Below, in pieces: positions 1 to 6,829 of a stretch of 39,183 bases of DNA (position 1 is the first letter of the stretch; every line of letters starts with the position of its first letter). The stretch covers positions 1-39,183 of the forward strand of contig PLXC01000126.1 in the NCBI GenBank assembly GCA_003151275.1. The letters run 5' to 3'. Made by a program: the position numbers and the translations under genes. Origin of the DNA: Candidatus Melainabacteria bacterium. GTDB lineage: Bacteria; Cyanobacteriota; Vampirovibrionia; Obscuribacterales; Obscuribacteraceae. The notes beneath the pieces are model-generated. The model was not told the origin of the DNA. It ran no database searches and was given only the letters and a program-made list of their open reading frames with translations.

Positions 1-227
1 AAATCGTGCTCGATGCCGTTCAAAATTGCCTTGCCCCGGCCGGATTCACACCGGATGAACTGGTCAAGCTGATGCACTTCTTCGCCGATGTCTTCTTTTG
101 GCAAGAGGCTCATGAGCACAAGTTGACTGTGCTTCGCTGTGTACAAGACCTTGCGGAAGTTCTCGTTGGCGAGGGCAGCCTCTTCGATGTTGGATGTATA
201 ACCGTTCTTGGTTTGAAGTATCGTCAT
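1..227 (-). CDS. Cupin-domain protein, 5' part only (cut by window edge)
   Basis: Read on the minus strand from ATG at 227 to the window edge, about 75 residues without a stop. The protein begins MTILQTKNGY and contains NFRKVLYTAKHSQLVLMSLL followed by IGEEVHQLDQFIRCESGRGK. This is the typical N-terminal half of small single-domain cupins with a metal-binding EVHxxDQF element. An AGGAG ribosome site lies 10 nt upstream of the ATG, which supports this start. Small cupins of this type have no firmly assigned substrate. A second, unrelated-looking small cupin lies at 25233-25568. The family call is firm; the function is unknown. The plus-strand reading of the same DNA is a shadow. Confidence 0.85.
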   Translation of the reverse strand, partial: MTILQTKNGYTSNIEEAALANENFRKVLYTAKHSQLVLMSLLPKEDIGEEVHQLDQFIRCESGRGKAILNGIEHD

Positions 228-400
228 GGTGTCATTAGCTCCTGTGTTATCTCTATCAGTTGATGTGATTTGCTGGGAAATTGCGAACCGAACCAGGGCG
301 CTACTATATTTGGTGCATCTGCGAAAACGCTGGTCAGCTAACACCATCCGGTATTGTTTGACCAGCGTCGACTGAGCATATCCTGGTTAAACGACTGTAA

Positions 401-550
401 TTACACCCTTGCGCTTCTGCCTGTGACCATGTTAAACACAAACACGATCAGCGCCAGTACAAGAAGTGTATGAATGAAGCTGCCGCCAATATGTGCGACC
501 AGTCCAACTAACCAGAAAATTAATAGCAGTGTTATCAATGTGTAAATCAT
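401..550 (-). CDS. Small lmo0937-family membrane protein
   Basis: A 49-residue protein starting MIYTLITLLLIFWLVGLVAH and ending NMVTGRSARV. It has two closely spaced hydrophobic segments (about residues 2-19 and 27-41) separated by a short HIGGSFIH turn. This is the signature of the lmo0937-type small membrane proteins that are widespread in bacteria, often in stress-related contexts, with no known biochemical role. GAGGA sits about 8 nt upstream of the ATG. It lies upstream of the cupin gene on the same strand, with about 170 nt between them, so they could share a transcript. It is placed in the cytoplasmic membrane on hydrophobicity alone. Confidence 0.85.
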   Translation of the reverse strand: MIYTLITLLLIFWLVGLVAHIGGSFIHTLLVLALIVFVFNMVTGRSARV

Positions 551-809
551 AAAAGTGTCCTCTGTACGATTACGTGCTATGACTCTCCACGGTTCATTTA
601 TTTAGTTCCATAACGTGTCATTTTTTCGTGACTCGCTTGCTTACGTTACGATAATAAGCCCTTCTGAAGGTGATTGCATCATCCCGTTGGCCGAATCCAA
701 AGGACTAACCTTTCAAGGCGCAATCGAAGAAGCTTGGAACCCAACAAAAAGTCCAACCAAATTAGCTAGAACAATCGCTGCGAATTCATTAATGGGACAA
801 ATCACAAGC

Positions 810-1910
810 TTACTGCACAGCCGTAAAGCCCGTAAGTGGGTTACCGTAAAACGCATCGGTCTTCCATGCGTTGCGGTCCCACTGGCCATCCTGATCTCCG
901 ATTATCTGCACCGGCACAATGACGTGTTTACTGCCGATATGGTTATTGGCGGCGATTCCGTTATCGAACTTGCCATCAGCATCGACCGTAAACTTCAGCG
1001 AGCGCGCCAGGTGATTATGCCAAAGCACCTTGATCTCGTATTCGCCAGGATTGGTGCTGAGAAGAAATGGCGGTCCCCATGGGGCTGCCTGGCCCGTCTT
1101 GTTAAAACGGCGAACACTTGGGAAGTTGGCAGTGACGCGCGCCCACTTAGCTTTTTGCGGCACGGAATCCGCGACGAAATGGGTCGTTACGTTTTCAAGT
1201 TCTGGCTGGCAACCCGGCTTCTCAACCTCGTGGCCTTCGAAAGTCATCTTGCCGACTTCCTTGCCCTGATAAAACAGGTGGGGCTCAAAGCTTGCGGTGT
1301 CCGCGTCTCCGCGAACCCAGAAGGCCGCGTTCAACATTGGGCTATCCTTTTCTCCTGATGTATAAACGCAGCCGATGGGCAACTTCCAATCTTGGTCCAC
1401 GTAATACACAAAATGGTTCACAACTTTTGGACCGTGTTCGTTGGAATGAGCCTTCACAACTTTGATGCGGCCAGTGAAAAGCGTTGAGTCTCCGCCGGCT
1501 AACTCGTTTCGCATCTTAATGGCAAAGTTAACCGGTCCGGTATAGAGGCTTCCTTTGTCTTCAGGGATGTCGTGACCGCCGCCCTCTGTTTTCGACGCAC
1601 GGCCTGCTTGTAGTTCCTCAGTCTTGCAGTCGAACTTCACCCACGGCCCGCTGCCGGGAAGAGTGAATTCCGCGTAGAGTTGACTGCCGCTGGCGATTGG
1701 TCCATTGACGTGAAAGGCAATGCTCGGCACCCAACTCCAGGTGTCGAAGCTCTTCTTGTAATCGTTGAACGTGTAAGCGGTAACTTGAAGCGAGTCTTTG
1801 TTAATCGTCGGTTGATCCGCGCCGAAAGTTCTGCTTCCGGTTGAGAGAAAGACAGCCAGTACAAAGAATAAAACTGGGAGCAGCTTAGTGGGCACAACTC
1901 TGTTTCTCAA
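810..1910 (-). CDS. Secreted protein of unknown function
   Basis: I chose the TTG at 1910: GGAAG lies 6 nt upstream, and the product then starts with a normal signal peptide (MRNRVVPTKLLPVLFFVLAV, then a likely cut near TFGA-DQ). The reading frame continues upstream to 2165, but that part is basic, low in coding character and would bury the signal peptide. The mature protein, about 330 residues, is rich in aromatic residues and short beta-like stretches, for example TWSWVPSIAFHVNG, GPWVKFDCKTEE and HFVYYVDQDWKLPIGC. It has no transmembrane segment after the leader. I do not recognise a family. A periplasmic or extracellular beta-sandwich is a reasonable guess, nothing more. An antisense plus-strand frame inside this gene looks like a shadow. 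Confidence 0.7.
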   Translation of the reverse strand: MRNRVVPTKLLPVLFFVLAVFLSTGSRTFGADQPTINKDSLQVTAYTFNDYKKSFDTWSWVPSIAFHVNGPIASGSQLYAEFTLPGSGPWVKFDCKTEELQAGRASKTEGGGHDIPEDKGSLYTGPVNFAIKMRNELAGGDSTLFTGRIKVVKAHSNEHGPKVVNHFVYYVDQDWKLPIGCVYTSGEKDSPMLNAAFWVRGDADTASFEPHLFYQGKEVGKMTFEGHEVEKPGCQPELENVTTHFVADSVPQKAKWARVTANFPSVRRFNKTGQAAPWGPPFLLSTNPGEYEIKVLWHNHLARSLKFTVDADGKFDNGIAANNHIGSKHVIVPVQIIGDQDGQWDRNAWKTDAFYGNPLTGFTAVQ

Positions 1911-2234
1911 TACGCACTTCCGCGTCGAATAGACGTTTTCTTTTTGGTCGAACGTCAAGTATACCCGAGCCTGATAGTTAGGGAGCAAACGGCGATGGCC
2001 TTGAGTACTAAAACAGATGAACAAGCACGGCAGATTTATGATCAAGTAAGTGCGTGGCTTCAATCGATTGGAGCGGTCTAGCAAATGCATGTTGAAAATG
2101 ACTAACTTGACCCAAGTTGTGATTGGCGAGATAAATCGCCGACTTTTTGGCGCGCTATTTGGCAAAAGTTGGCGAATTGTTTGGTACTTTCAATCCCAGT
2201 CTGTTTTTTCGTCTTCTAATCGGTGCCGTTCTTT
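1911..2234. other. Gap between secreted protein and recombinase
   Basis: No convincing long gene is seen here. The gap holds a possible 28-codon plus-strand gene (1995-2081), a short inverted repeat AACTTG-N3-CAAGTT at 2103-2117, and a 5-bp hairpin (GGCGA 2125-2129 with TCGCC 2136-2140) followed by a T run that could be a weak plus-strand terminator. It may be the edge of a mobile insertion, because the next gene is a recombinase. Confidence 0.35.
1995..2081 (+). CDS. Possible small gene or 5' remnant (28 aa)
   Basis: ATG at 1995 with GGGAG 8 nt upstream opens a 28-codon frame (MALSTKTDEQARQIYDQVSA, ending in SIGAV and a TAG). The composition is amphipathic-helical. It could be a true small protein or the surviving 5' end of a longer gene destroyed at the recombinase junction. 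There is no family evidence. Confidence 0.25.
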   Translation: MALSTKTDEQARQIYDQVSAWLQSIGAV

Positions 2235-2849
2235 TCAGTAATCTACTTGTATTTTTTCCATTGCCATTTCCTGGTCGAAAACTGTAGGAAGGCTATATTT
2301 CATCGTAGTCTCCAATTTTTTATGTCCGCCGATTTGTGCAACAAGCACCATGTCATTTCCTTGCCGCACTAAATTTGTTAGGCATGTGTGCCGCAAAGTA
2401 TGCGCAGATACTTGCTCGAGTTTAGCTTCCTTAGCGAGCTTACGTATGGCATGATCGATACTGTCTACAGAAAGGCGGCAGCCGCGATTGGAAATGAAAA
2501 ATGCGGGATCGAGATTGTTCGAGTAAAGTCGACTCCGTTCTGTCAGCCAGTTCTGGATGGCTTCACGACAATGAGAATTGAGCGGGATTTCTCTATAGGC
2601 GCCGCCTTTTCCATCTCGGATTTTGAGAAGTCCTTTGCGTTCGCTGACCAAGACATCGTCGACGGCAAGAGCGGCGCACTCACTTATGCGCATTCCCGTG
2701 TTGAGAAGCAAAATGGCAATTGCGCGATCGCGGGCAGATGGACAGCGCTCAATTGCGCGGACGAAGTCTTTCTGCTCCTTCTGGGTTAGAGCCTGCGGAG
2801 CGAGATGGGGAAGTTCTTCTCTTTTGGTTTTCGCTTTACTTAATCCCAA
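2235..2849 (-). CDS. Tyrosine recombinase/integrase, catalytic domain only
   Basis: This is a phage-integrase-family site-specific recombinase, which would break and rejoin DNA through a 3'-phosphotyrosine. The full catalytic set is visible in the 204 residues: R54 in LNTGMRISE, K81 in GKGGAYREIPL, H150 and R153 in HTLRHT, H176 in GGHKKLE, and nucleophile Y185. What is missing is the N-terminal SAM-like core-binding domain of roughly 80-100 residues that precedes this region in XerC/D-like proteins. The frame upstream of the TTG start (2849) closes at a TAG only eight codons further back. It is therefore either an N-terminally truncated gene or a member of a minimal recombinase group. The AGTATCWGGCA sites directly upstream may be its binding sites. 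Confidence 0.8.
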   Translation of the reverse strand: MGLSKAKTKREELPHLAPQALTQKEQKDFVRAIERCPSARDRAIAILLLNTGMRISECAALAVDDVLVSERKGLLKIRDGKGGAYREIPLNSHCREAIQNWLTERSRLYSNNLDPAFFISNRGCRLSVDSIDHAIRKLAKEAKLEQVSAHTLRHTCLTNLVRQGNDMVLVAQIGGHKKLETTMKYSLPTVFDQEMAMEKIQVDY

Positions 2850-2875
2850 GAAGTCAATTTCTATATTCTCTTCCT

Positions 2876-2976
2876 AGTATCAGGCATGGTGGCAGGACAA
2901 TAATAGCGGAAATTGATCCGAGTATCAGGCAAAGATGGGAGAATTATGCCAGATACTGGACAGTATCTGGCATAAT
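2876..2976. promoter_or_regulatory. 34-bp palindrome plus two related half-sites
   Basis: A perfect inverted repeat occupies 2943-2976: arms ATTATGCCAGATACTG and CAGTATCTGGCATAAT around a central GA. Read as recombinase architecture it is 13 + 8 + 13 bp, the same layout as loxP. Two further copies of the arm core AGTATCAGGCA lie in direct orientation at 2876-2886 and 2921-2931. The cluster separates the recombinase (minus) from the broken gene at 3015 (plus), and CATAAT, a good -10, occurs in both arms on opposite strands. It could be a recombination site, a shared operator, or both. Confidence 0.65.
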
Positions 2977-3014
2977 CCGAACCTGTATTGTGCAACTGGA
3001 ACCTTTCCGGCGAA

Positions 3015-4054
3015 ATGGATTGCAAAGAGTATATTCACAACTTTCGCAACGGTATTCTCGATTTACTGTTGTCTTCTTTGCGAATCAATGATTTAGCTCA
3101 GCCGATCGCAAGGGGAATCGGTAACTTGACCCTGTCATCTGATGGGCAGTTGCTGCTAAAGGCAACGGTGACGCCCTTAAGGGGAAGAACACTTCCTGAT
3201 TTCATCGCTTTTACTGCTACTTCTCAGCATGGATCTAGGGTTAGCGGCAATTTCTACTCTTACACCATGACTGAGCGTTCAAGTTCAAGACAGCTACAGA
3301 TTTCTGCGCGCTTACCATCTGTGGAGATCGACATAGCGACCGGTTTTGCTACACAGGGAACGATGTTCGTCGGATATGTCGAGACGCTTGAGGAGAATGT
3401 ATACGATCAACTCTCAGAATTCGCGACAGCAATAACTGGTTCAACATCGATAGTACTCTACAAGACTGGTTCCAATTCACGGCAGTTCATGGCACCACAT
3501 TTGTGGGTCGACAGAACAGAGCCGGAAATGGAGCGTCACTATTAATCGAAACGAATTTTGTTGAACCCGCGTGGGTAACCGCTCTGCCATCGCATTTTCT
3601 ACGGGGTCTTGGGCTACGAGTGGGACGTAAGCTTAGTTGGCAGTGCCTTAATCGTCATTCGCGAGATACAGACAATCTGACGCTGTACAGCGCAAAGCCT
3701 GTCGTCAGACACTCAGGACTTCTGAGTACGATGATTATGAAGCCGAAATTGAATATTCCGCTGGTTGCGGACGCTGTGCAATTTTTTCATGACTTTGCGG
3801 AGGGACCAGTAGCCAATCTGCTTGAGTCAGTCTGGGATTCGGATCTGCAGTCTGGATTTCCGCTGCGCGAATTGGCGCTTGGAGCAGCTATAGAAGGCAT
3901 TGCCACATATGTCACTTCTGACTACGCCGAATATTTGCCCAGTGCGGCTGGAAGAACGACAGTCGAGGCCCAAGCGATTATGAACATAACCCGGCGAAAA
4001 TTTGTTAAGCACATGCAGCAACGTGGTGCTGAGGTTTCGGGACTTCAGTGCTAA
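3015..4054 (+). pseudogene. Unrecognised gene broken by one frameshift
   Basis: Two overlapping frames read as one protein of about 346 residues. The first starts with ATG at 3015 (MDCKEYIHNF) and closes at 3545. The second is open from 3392 to a stop at 4054. Coding sense passes from one to the other near 3430-3436: frame 1 reads SEFATAI and frame 2 continues WFNIDSTLQDWFQFTAVHG. One extra A there would restore a continuous reading. The C-terminal part is helical (FFHDFAEGPVANLLESVW, LALGAAIEGIATYV) and faintly recalls the C-terminal helical (HEPN-like) part of ApeA-type defence proteins, but I see no diagnostic RxxxxH motif. It is transcribed away from the recombinase across the palindrome. 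The break may be real or a sequencing error. Confidence 0.6.
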
Positions 4055-4097
4055 ACTTGAGAACTAACGGGAGGCGTGCCACCGCCAAGGTCGATCA

Positions 4098-5732
4098 GTG
4101 CGAAACAGTCGCGGGAAAACGAACCTCGATTTCCGGTCTATCGTGACCACCATCGCTGTTGCCTGTTTAGCAGGTCTGGTAGCGACGGAATTGACCGCAT
4201 GCTCTCCCAAGGCAGCATTGCGCCGAATTCAACGTACACGCGATCAGTACATACCGAAAGTGGATCCCGATCCACAACATTTGATAGATGAAGCAGACCT
4301 AAAACTTTCTAAAAATCCAAAAGATGCTGAGGCGTATGCGCAACGGGCATCAGGCTACGACCAGCAGCACGATATAGAAGATGCGCTCAGCGATTACAAC
4401 AAAGCGATCTCGCTGGCTCCTCATCGGCACGCAACGTGGTATGCAGGCAGGGGATGGCTGAATGGCAACGAGAATCAAGCTCTCGCCGATTTCAACGAGG
4501 CGATCCAGCTCGATCCAGACAATGCTGATTATCACTTGCAGCGCGCCTGCGTACTTGCCTCGCTAGGACGTTACGATCAATCCAAGGCAGATTTTGGCAA
4601 ATCAATTTCTCTTGGTTATGATCCAGTGAAAGTCTCTTCGCAGAGAAGGTTCCTTGATCTCGATTGCGCCGATCTCGGACAAATGATCAAAGATGCTATT
4701 TTAATTACTGAAGACACCGAAAACACCGCTGATGGTGCTGAGCTGGAACAATCCTATCGAGCTCTGGCAAATATTTACTTCGGACTGAGTGATTACAAAA
4801 ACGCGATCGCTGTCTGCGATAAATGGATCGCTTATTTAGAAAGTATTACGGTCGCAAAAGACCCAGGCTTTGAGCCAACTTTGATGTTGGCGAGAATTTA
4901 CACGTTCCTTGGAGACAAACCCAAAGCTGCCGAAATTTGTCGAGCTATTATCGCTAAATTGGAAGGTCCGGAGCATGCATATGGTGGCGATCTAAACCAG
5001 GTTGCCGAAATCTATCGGCTTATGGGAGAAGAAAAAAAGGCACACGCAAAGTGGTCTGCATCGACGCCAGATCAAATAAAGGAAATCGAGGACGATCTCG
5101 AAAGCTGTGTTGCCCCTGATGTTGAGGGCCAGTGTTTGCTTGCTCGAAGCATCAACGAGTTTACCGCCACCAATATCAAGTTGGGCAGCAAACAATCGGG
5201 AGCACGTACGTATCGTAAGGTAATTAAAAGACTGCAGCAGCCTATTTTGGAACTTCCCGATCATCAAGAGCTCTATGGATTGCGCGGAGAGTGCCACTAT
5301 GAACTCGGCGAGTATTCCGCCGCCATCAAGGACTTCCAAACCGCAAAAAAGCTGTTCCCGGAGTCGGATCTTTTTAGTATGCGATTGGGTGAAACACTTA
5401 TGAGCGCAGGTAAAGTCAAGCAAGCTCTGGCCGAATATCGACTGGCTCAAGGATGCAAGCGCAAAAATGAAATACAAACTGATTTCAGAAGCGATCTGAG
5501 TGTAAGTCCGCAAAATAACGCTCTGACAGTAGATTTGGCTGAGGCGCTCGTAAAAGACGGACAATACAAGGAAGCAATCTCCTGCGCAGACCGCGTGATT
5601 ACTTGGGAAGGAAGTTGCGCTGGCGCAGCATATTATTGGCGGGGATTGGCGTGCCAGAAACTCGGTGATACCAAAGGCGCCGACGCTGGTCTTAGAATGG
5701 CAAAGGTGCTTGATTTCCGACTGGAAAACTGA
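4098..5732 (+). CDS. TPR-repeat lipoprotein
   Basis: Starts at GTG 4098 with AAGG 7 nt upstream. The N-terminus is a lipoprotein signal: a hydrophobic stretch TTIAVACLAGLVAT followed by the lipobox LTAC, with C35 as the lipidation site. The mature 510 residues are mostly tetratricopeptide repeats, for example EAYAQRASGYDQQHDIEDAL, DYNKAISLAP, ALADFNEAIQLDPDNADYHL and, further on, YGLRGECHYELGEYSAAIKD. Such proteins are protein-interaction scaffolds at the membrane; no enzymatic motif is visible. It begins 43 nt after the frameshifted gene and could share its transcript. The partner is unknown. Confidence 0.85.
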   Translation: MRNSRGKTNLDFRSIVTTIAVACLAGLVATELTACSPKAALRRIQRTRDQYIPKVDPDPQHLIDEADLKLSKNPKDAEAYAQRASGYDQQHDIEDALSDYNKAISLAPHRHATWYAGRGWLNGNENQALADFNEAIQLDPDNADYHLQRACVLASLGRYDQSKADFGKSISLGYDPVKVSSQRRFLDLDCADLGQMIKDAILITEDTENTADGAELEQSYRALANIYFGLSDYKNAIAVCDKWIAYLESITVAKDPGFEPTLMLARIYTFLGDKPKAAEICRAIIAKLEGPEHAYGGDLNQVAEIYRLMGEEKKAHAKWSASTPDQIKEIEDDLESCVAPDVEGQCLLARSINEFTATNIKLGSKQSGARTYRKVIKRLQQPILELPDHQELYGLRGECHYELGEYSAAIKDFQTAKKLFPESDLFSMRLGETLMSAGKVKQALAEYRLAQGCKRKNEIQTDFRSDLSVSPQNNALTVDLAEALVKDGQYKEAISCADRVITWEGSCAGAAYYWRGLACQKLGDTKGADAGLRMAKVLDFRLEN

Positions 5733-5753
5733 GTTTCCTCCTTTTCCCTTCAG

Positions 5754-5783
5754 CGACAGCCAACTATTCTTTGTTGGCTGTCG
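5754..5783 (+). terminator. Stem-loop after the TPR lipoprotein gene
   Basis: CGACAGCCAAC (5754-5764) and GTTGGCTGTCG (5773-5783) form a perfect 11-bp stem with an 8-nt loop, 22 nt after the stop codon. No T run follows, so it is either a factor-assisted terminator or an mRNA 3' stabiliser. Confidence 0.55.
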
Positions 5784-5911
5784 TGCAATCCCTGAGCCGC
5801 CCAAGAAATCGTAGAAATTCATTTGAAAAACCGCGCCGACCCTGGGCTCCATTTTCTAGATGCGCTTGTCGAGAGGTTATAGTTAGTCGACTAGATTTCT
5901 CCGAGGCTGAA

Positions 5912-6512
5912 ATGATTCAAGTAATTGCTACAAAGCGTTGATTTGCAACAGGATGCACTTGCCGGCGCGGGGGTTAGCCTGAAGCACATTTATCAGGACC
6001 ATGCGTCAGGAAAGAAGGATGATCGTCCAGGGCTAGAGGCGTGTCTGAAGGCACTGCGCAAAGGCGACACGCTAGTCGCCTGGAAACTAGATCGACTTGG
6101 CCGGAGCTTGACGCACCTGGTCAATCTGATTGACGAGCTACAAAAGCGTGGTATCGCCTTGAAGATTCTGACCGGACATGGTGCCACCATAGATACCACC
6201 ACTGCATCTGGGAAATTAGTATTCGGCATCTTCGCAGCATTGTCTGAATTCGAACGCTCACTTATCTCCGAAAGAACTCGAGCCGGATTGATCGCAGCAC
6301 GAGCTCGCGGTAGGCGGGGCGGCCGGCGACATACGATGACACCAGCCAAAGTAAACCTGGCGGTGGCTGCGATGAGCAACAAGGAGACAGTCGTCAATGA
6401 CCTGTGCCGAGAACTGGGAATCACACGCCAAACACTCTATCGGTACGTGAGTCCATCAGGTCAGCTGCGAGACAGCGGAAAGCAACTGCTGAAAGCGGGC
6501 AAGCAAGGGTAA
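5912..6512 (+). pseudogene. Serine recombinase (resolvase/invertase) lacking its catalytic serine
   Basis: From 5926 onward the frame is a classic Pin/Hin-type resolvase: SVDLQQDALAGAG, ASGKKDDRPGLEACLKALRK, DTLVAWKLDRLGRSLTHL, IDTTTASGKLVFGIFAALSE, FERSLISERTRAGL, then a C-terminal helix-turn-helix (NDLCRELGITRQTLYRYV). The family normally begins with about 12 residues of the type MIxIGYARVSTxDQ, holding the nucleophilic serine. Here an ATG at 5912 with a good GAGG site starts MIQVIATKR and stops at once. In another frame the sequence resumes exactly at QSVDLQQ. An internal deletion of about 25 bp therefore removed the YARVSTxD segment and shifted the frame. Any product from TTG 5925 should be catalytically dead but could still bind DNA. 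Confidence 0.8.
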
Positions 6513-6520
6513 AGACGCCG

Positions 6521-6562
6521 CTGAACAGGACTTTTGAAATCTGCTGAACAGAACTTCTGAAA
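6521..6562. repeat. Direct repeat pair next to the dead resolvase
   Basis: CTGAACAGGACTTTTGAAA (6521-6539) recurs as CTGAACAGAACTTCTGAAA (6544-6562): 17 of 19 bases match at a 23-bp period. It begins 9 nt after the recombinase stop codon. Paired repeats like this are found at ends of insertion sequences and in recombinase binding regions; which applies here cannot be told. Confidence 0.55.
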
Positions 6563-6790
6563 ATGACAGCAGGCTCGCACTCGATCCCTGCGATCTTCAA
6601 GAGTTGCTGAACCGTCTTCTCGATGACGCCCAAAGCAAGCTGAGCGCAAACACTGAATTGCGCATGGGAAGCGCCAGTCTTGAGAAAGGCGTCTTTCCAT
6701 CCGTGAGTACTCGATATCTGCAGAAGTATTATAACCGATTGAAATGACTCCTTCTAGCGTGTTTGGCGGGCAGCGCCGAGTAGTTATGTA
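6563..6790. other. Gap, possibly degenerate coding sequence
   Basis: No intact gene is supported in the gap between the resolvase remnant and the C39-like gene. The minus strand around 6573-6690 has coding-like character (LALGVIEKTVQQLLKIAGIE), but it has no clean start and runs into the repeats. I treat it as a possible gene remnant of unknown family. Confidence 0.25.
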
Positions 6791-6819
6791 TTGGTAACAG
6801 TGAGTGATTAATCTATAAA
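6791..6819 (+). promoter_or_regulatory. Sigma70-like promoter, possibly giving a leaderless mRNA
   Basis: TTGGTA (6791-6796), a 17-bp spacer and TATAAA (6814-6819) form a good vegetative promoter. The ATG of the C39-like gene follows only 10 nt after the -10, so the expected start of transcription falls about 4 nt before the ATG. There is no Shine-Dalgarno sequence. Both facts point to a leaderless or near-leaderless transcript. Confidence 0.55.
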
Positions 6820-6829
6820 AAGTAAAAAG

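Noticed and set aside
615..1358. 247-codon plus-strand frame
   Set aside because: It lies mostly antisense to the secreted-protein gene, which has a signal peptide and ribosome site; the plus frame has no recognisable domain.
1911..2165. N-terminal extension of the secreted protein
   Set aside because: It would place 85 basic residues before an otherwise perfect signal peptide; the TTG at 1910 has its own ribosome site.
4992..5852. 286-codon minus-strand frame
   Set aside because: It is antisense to clear TPR repeats and has Cys/Ser/Leu-rich shadow composition.
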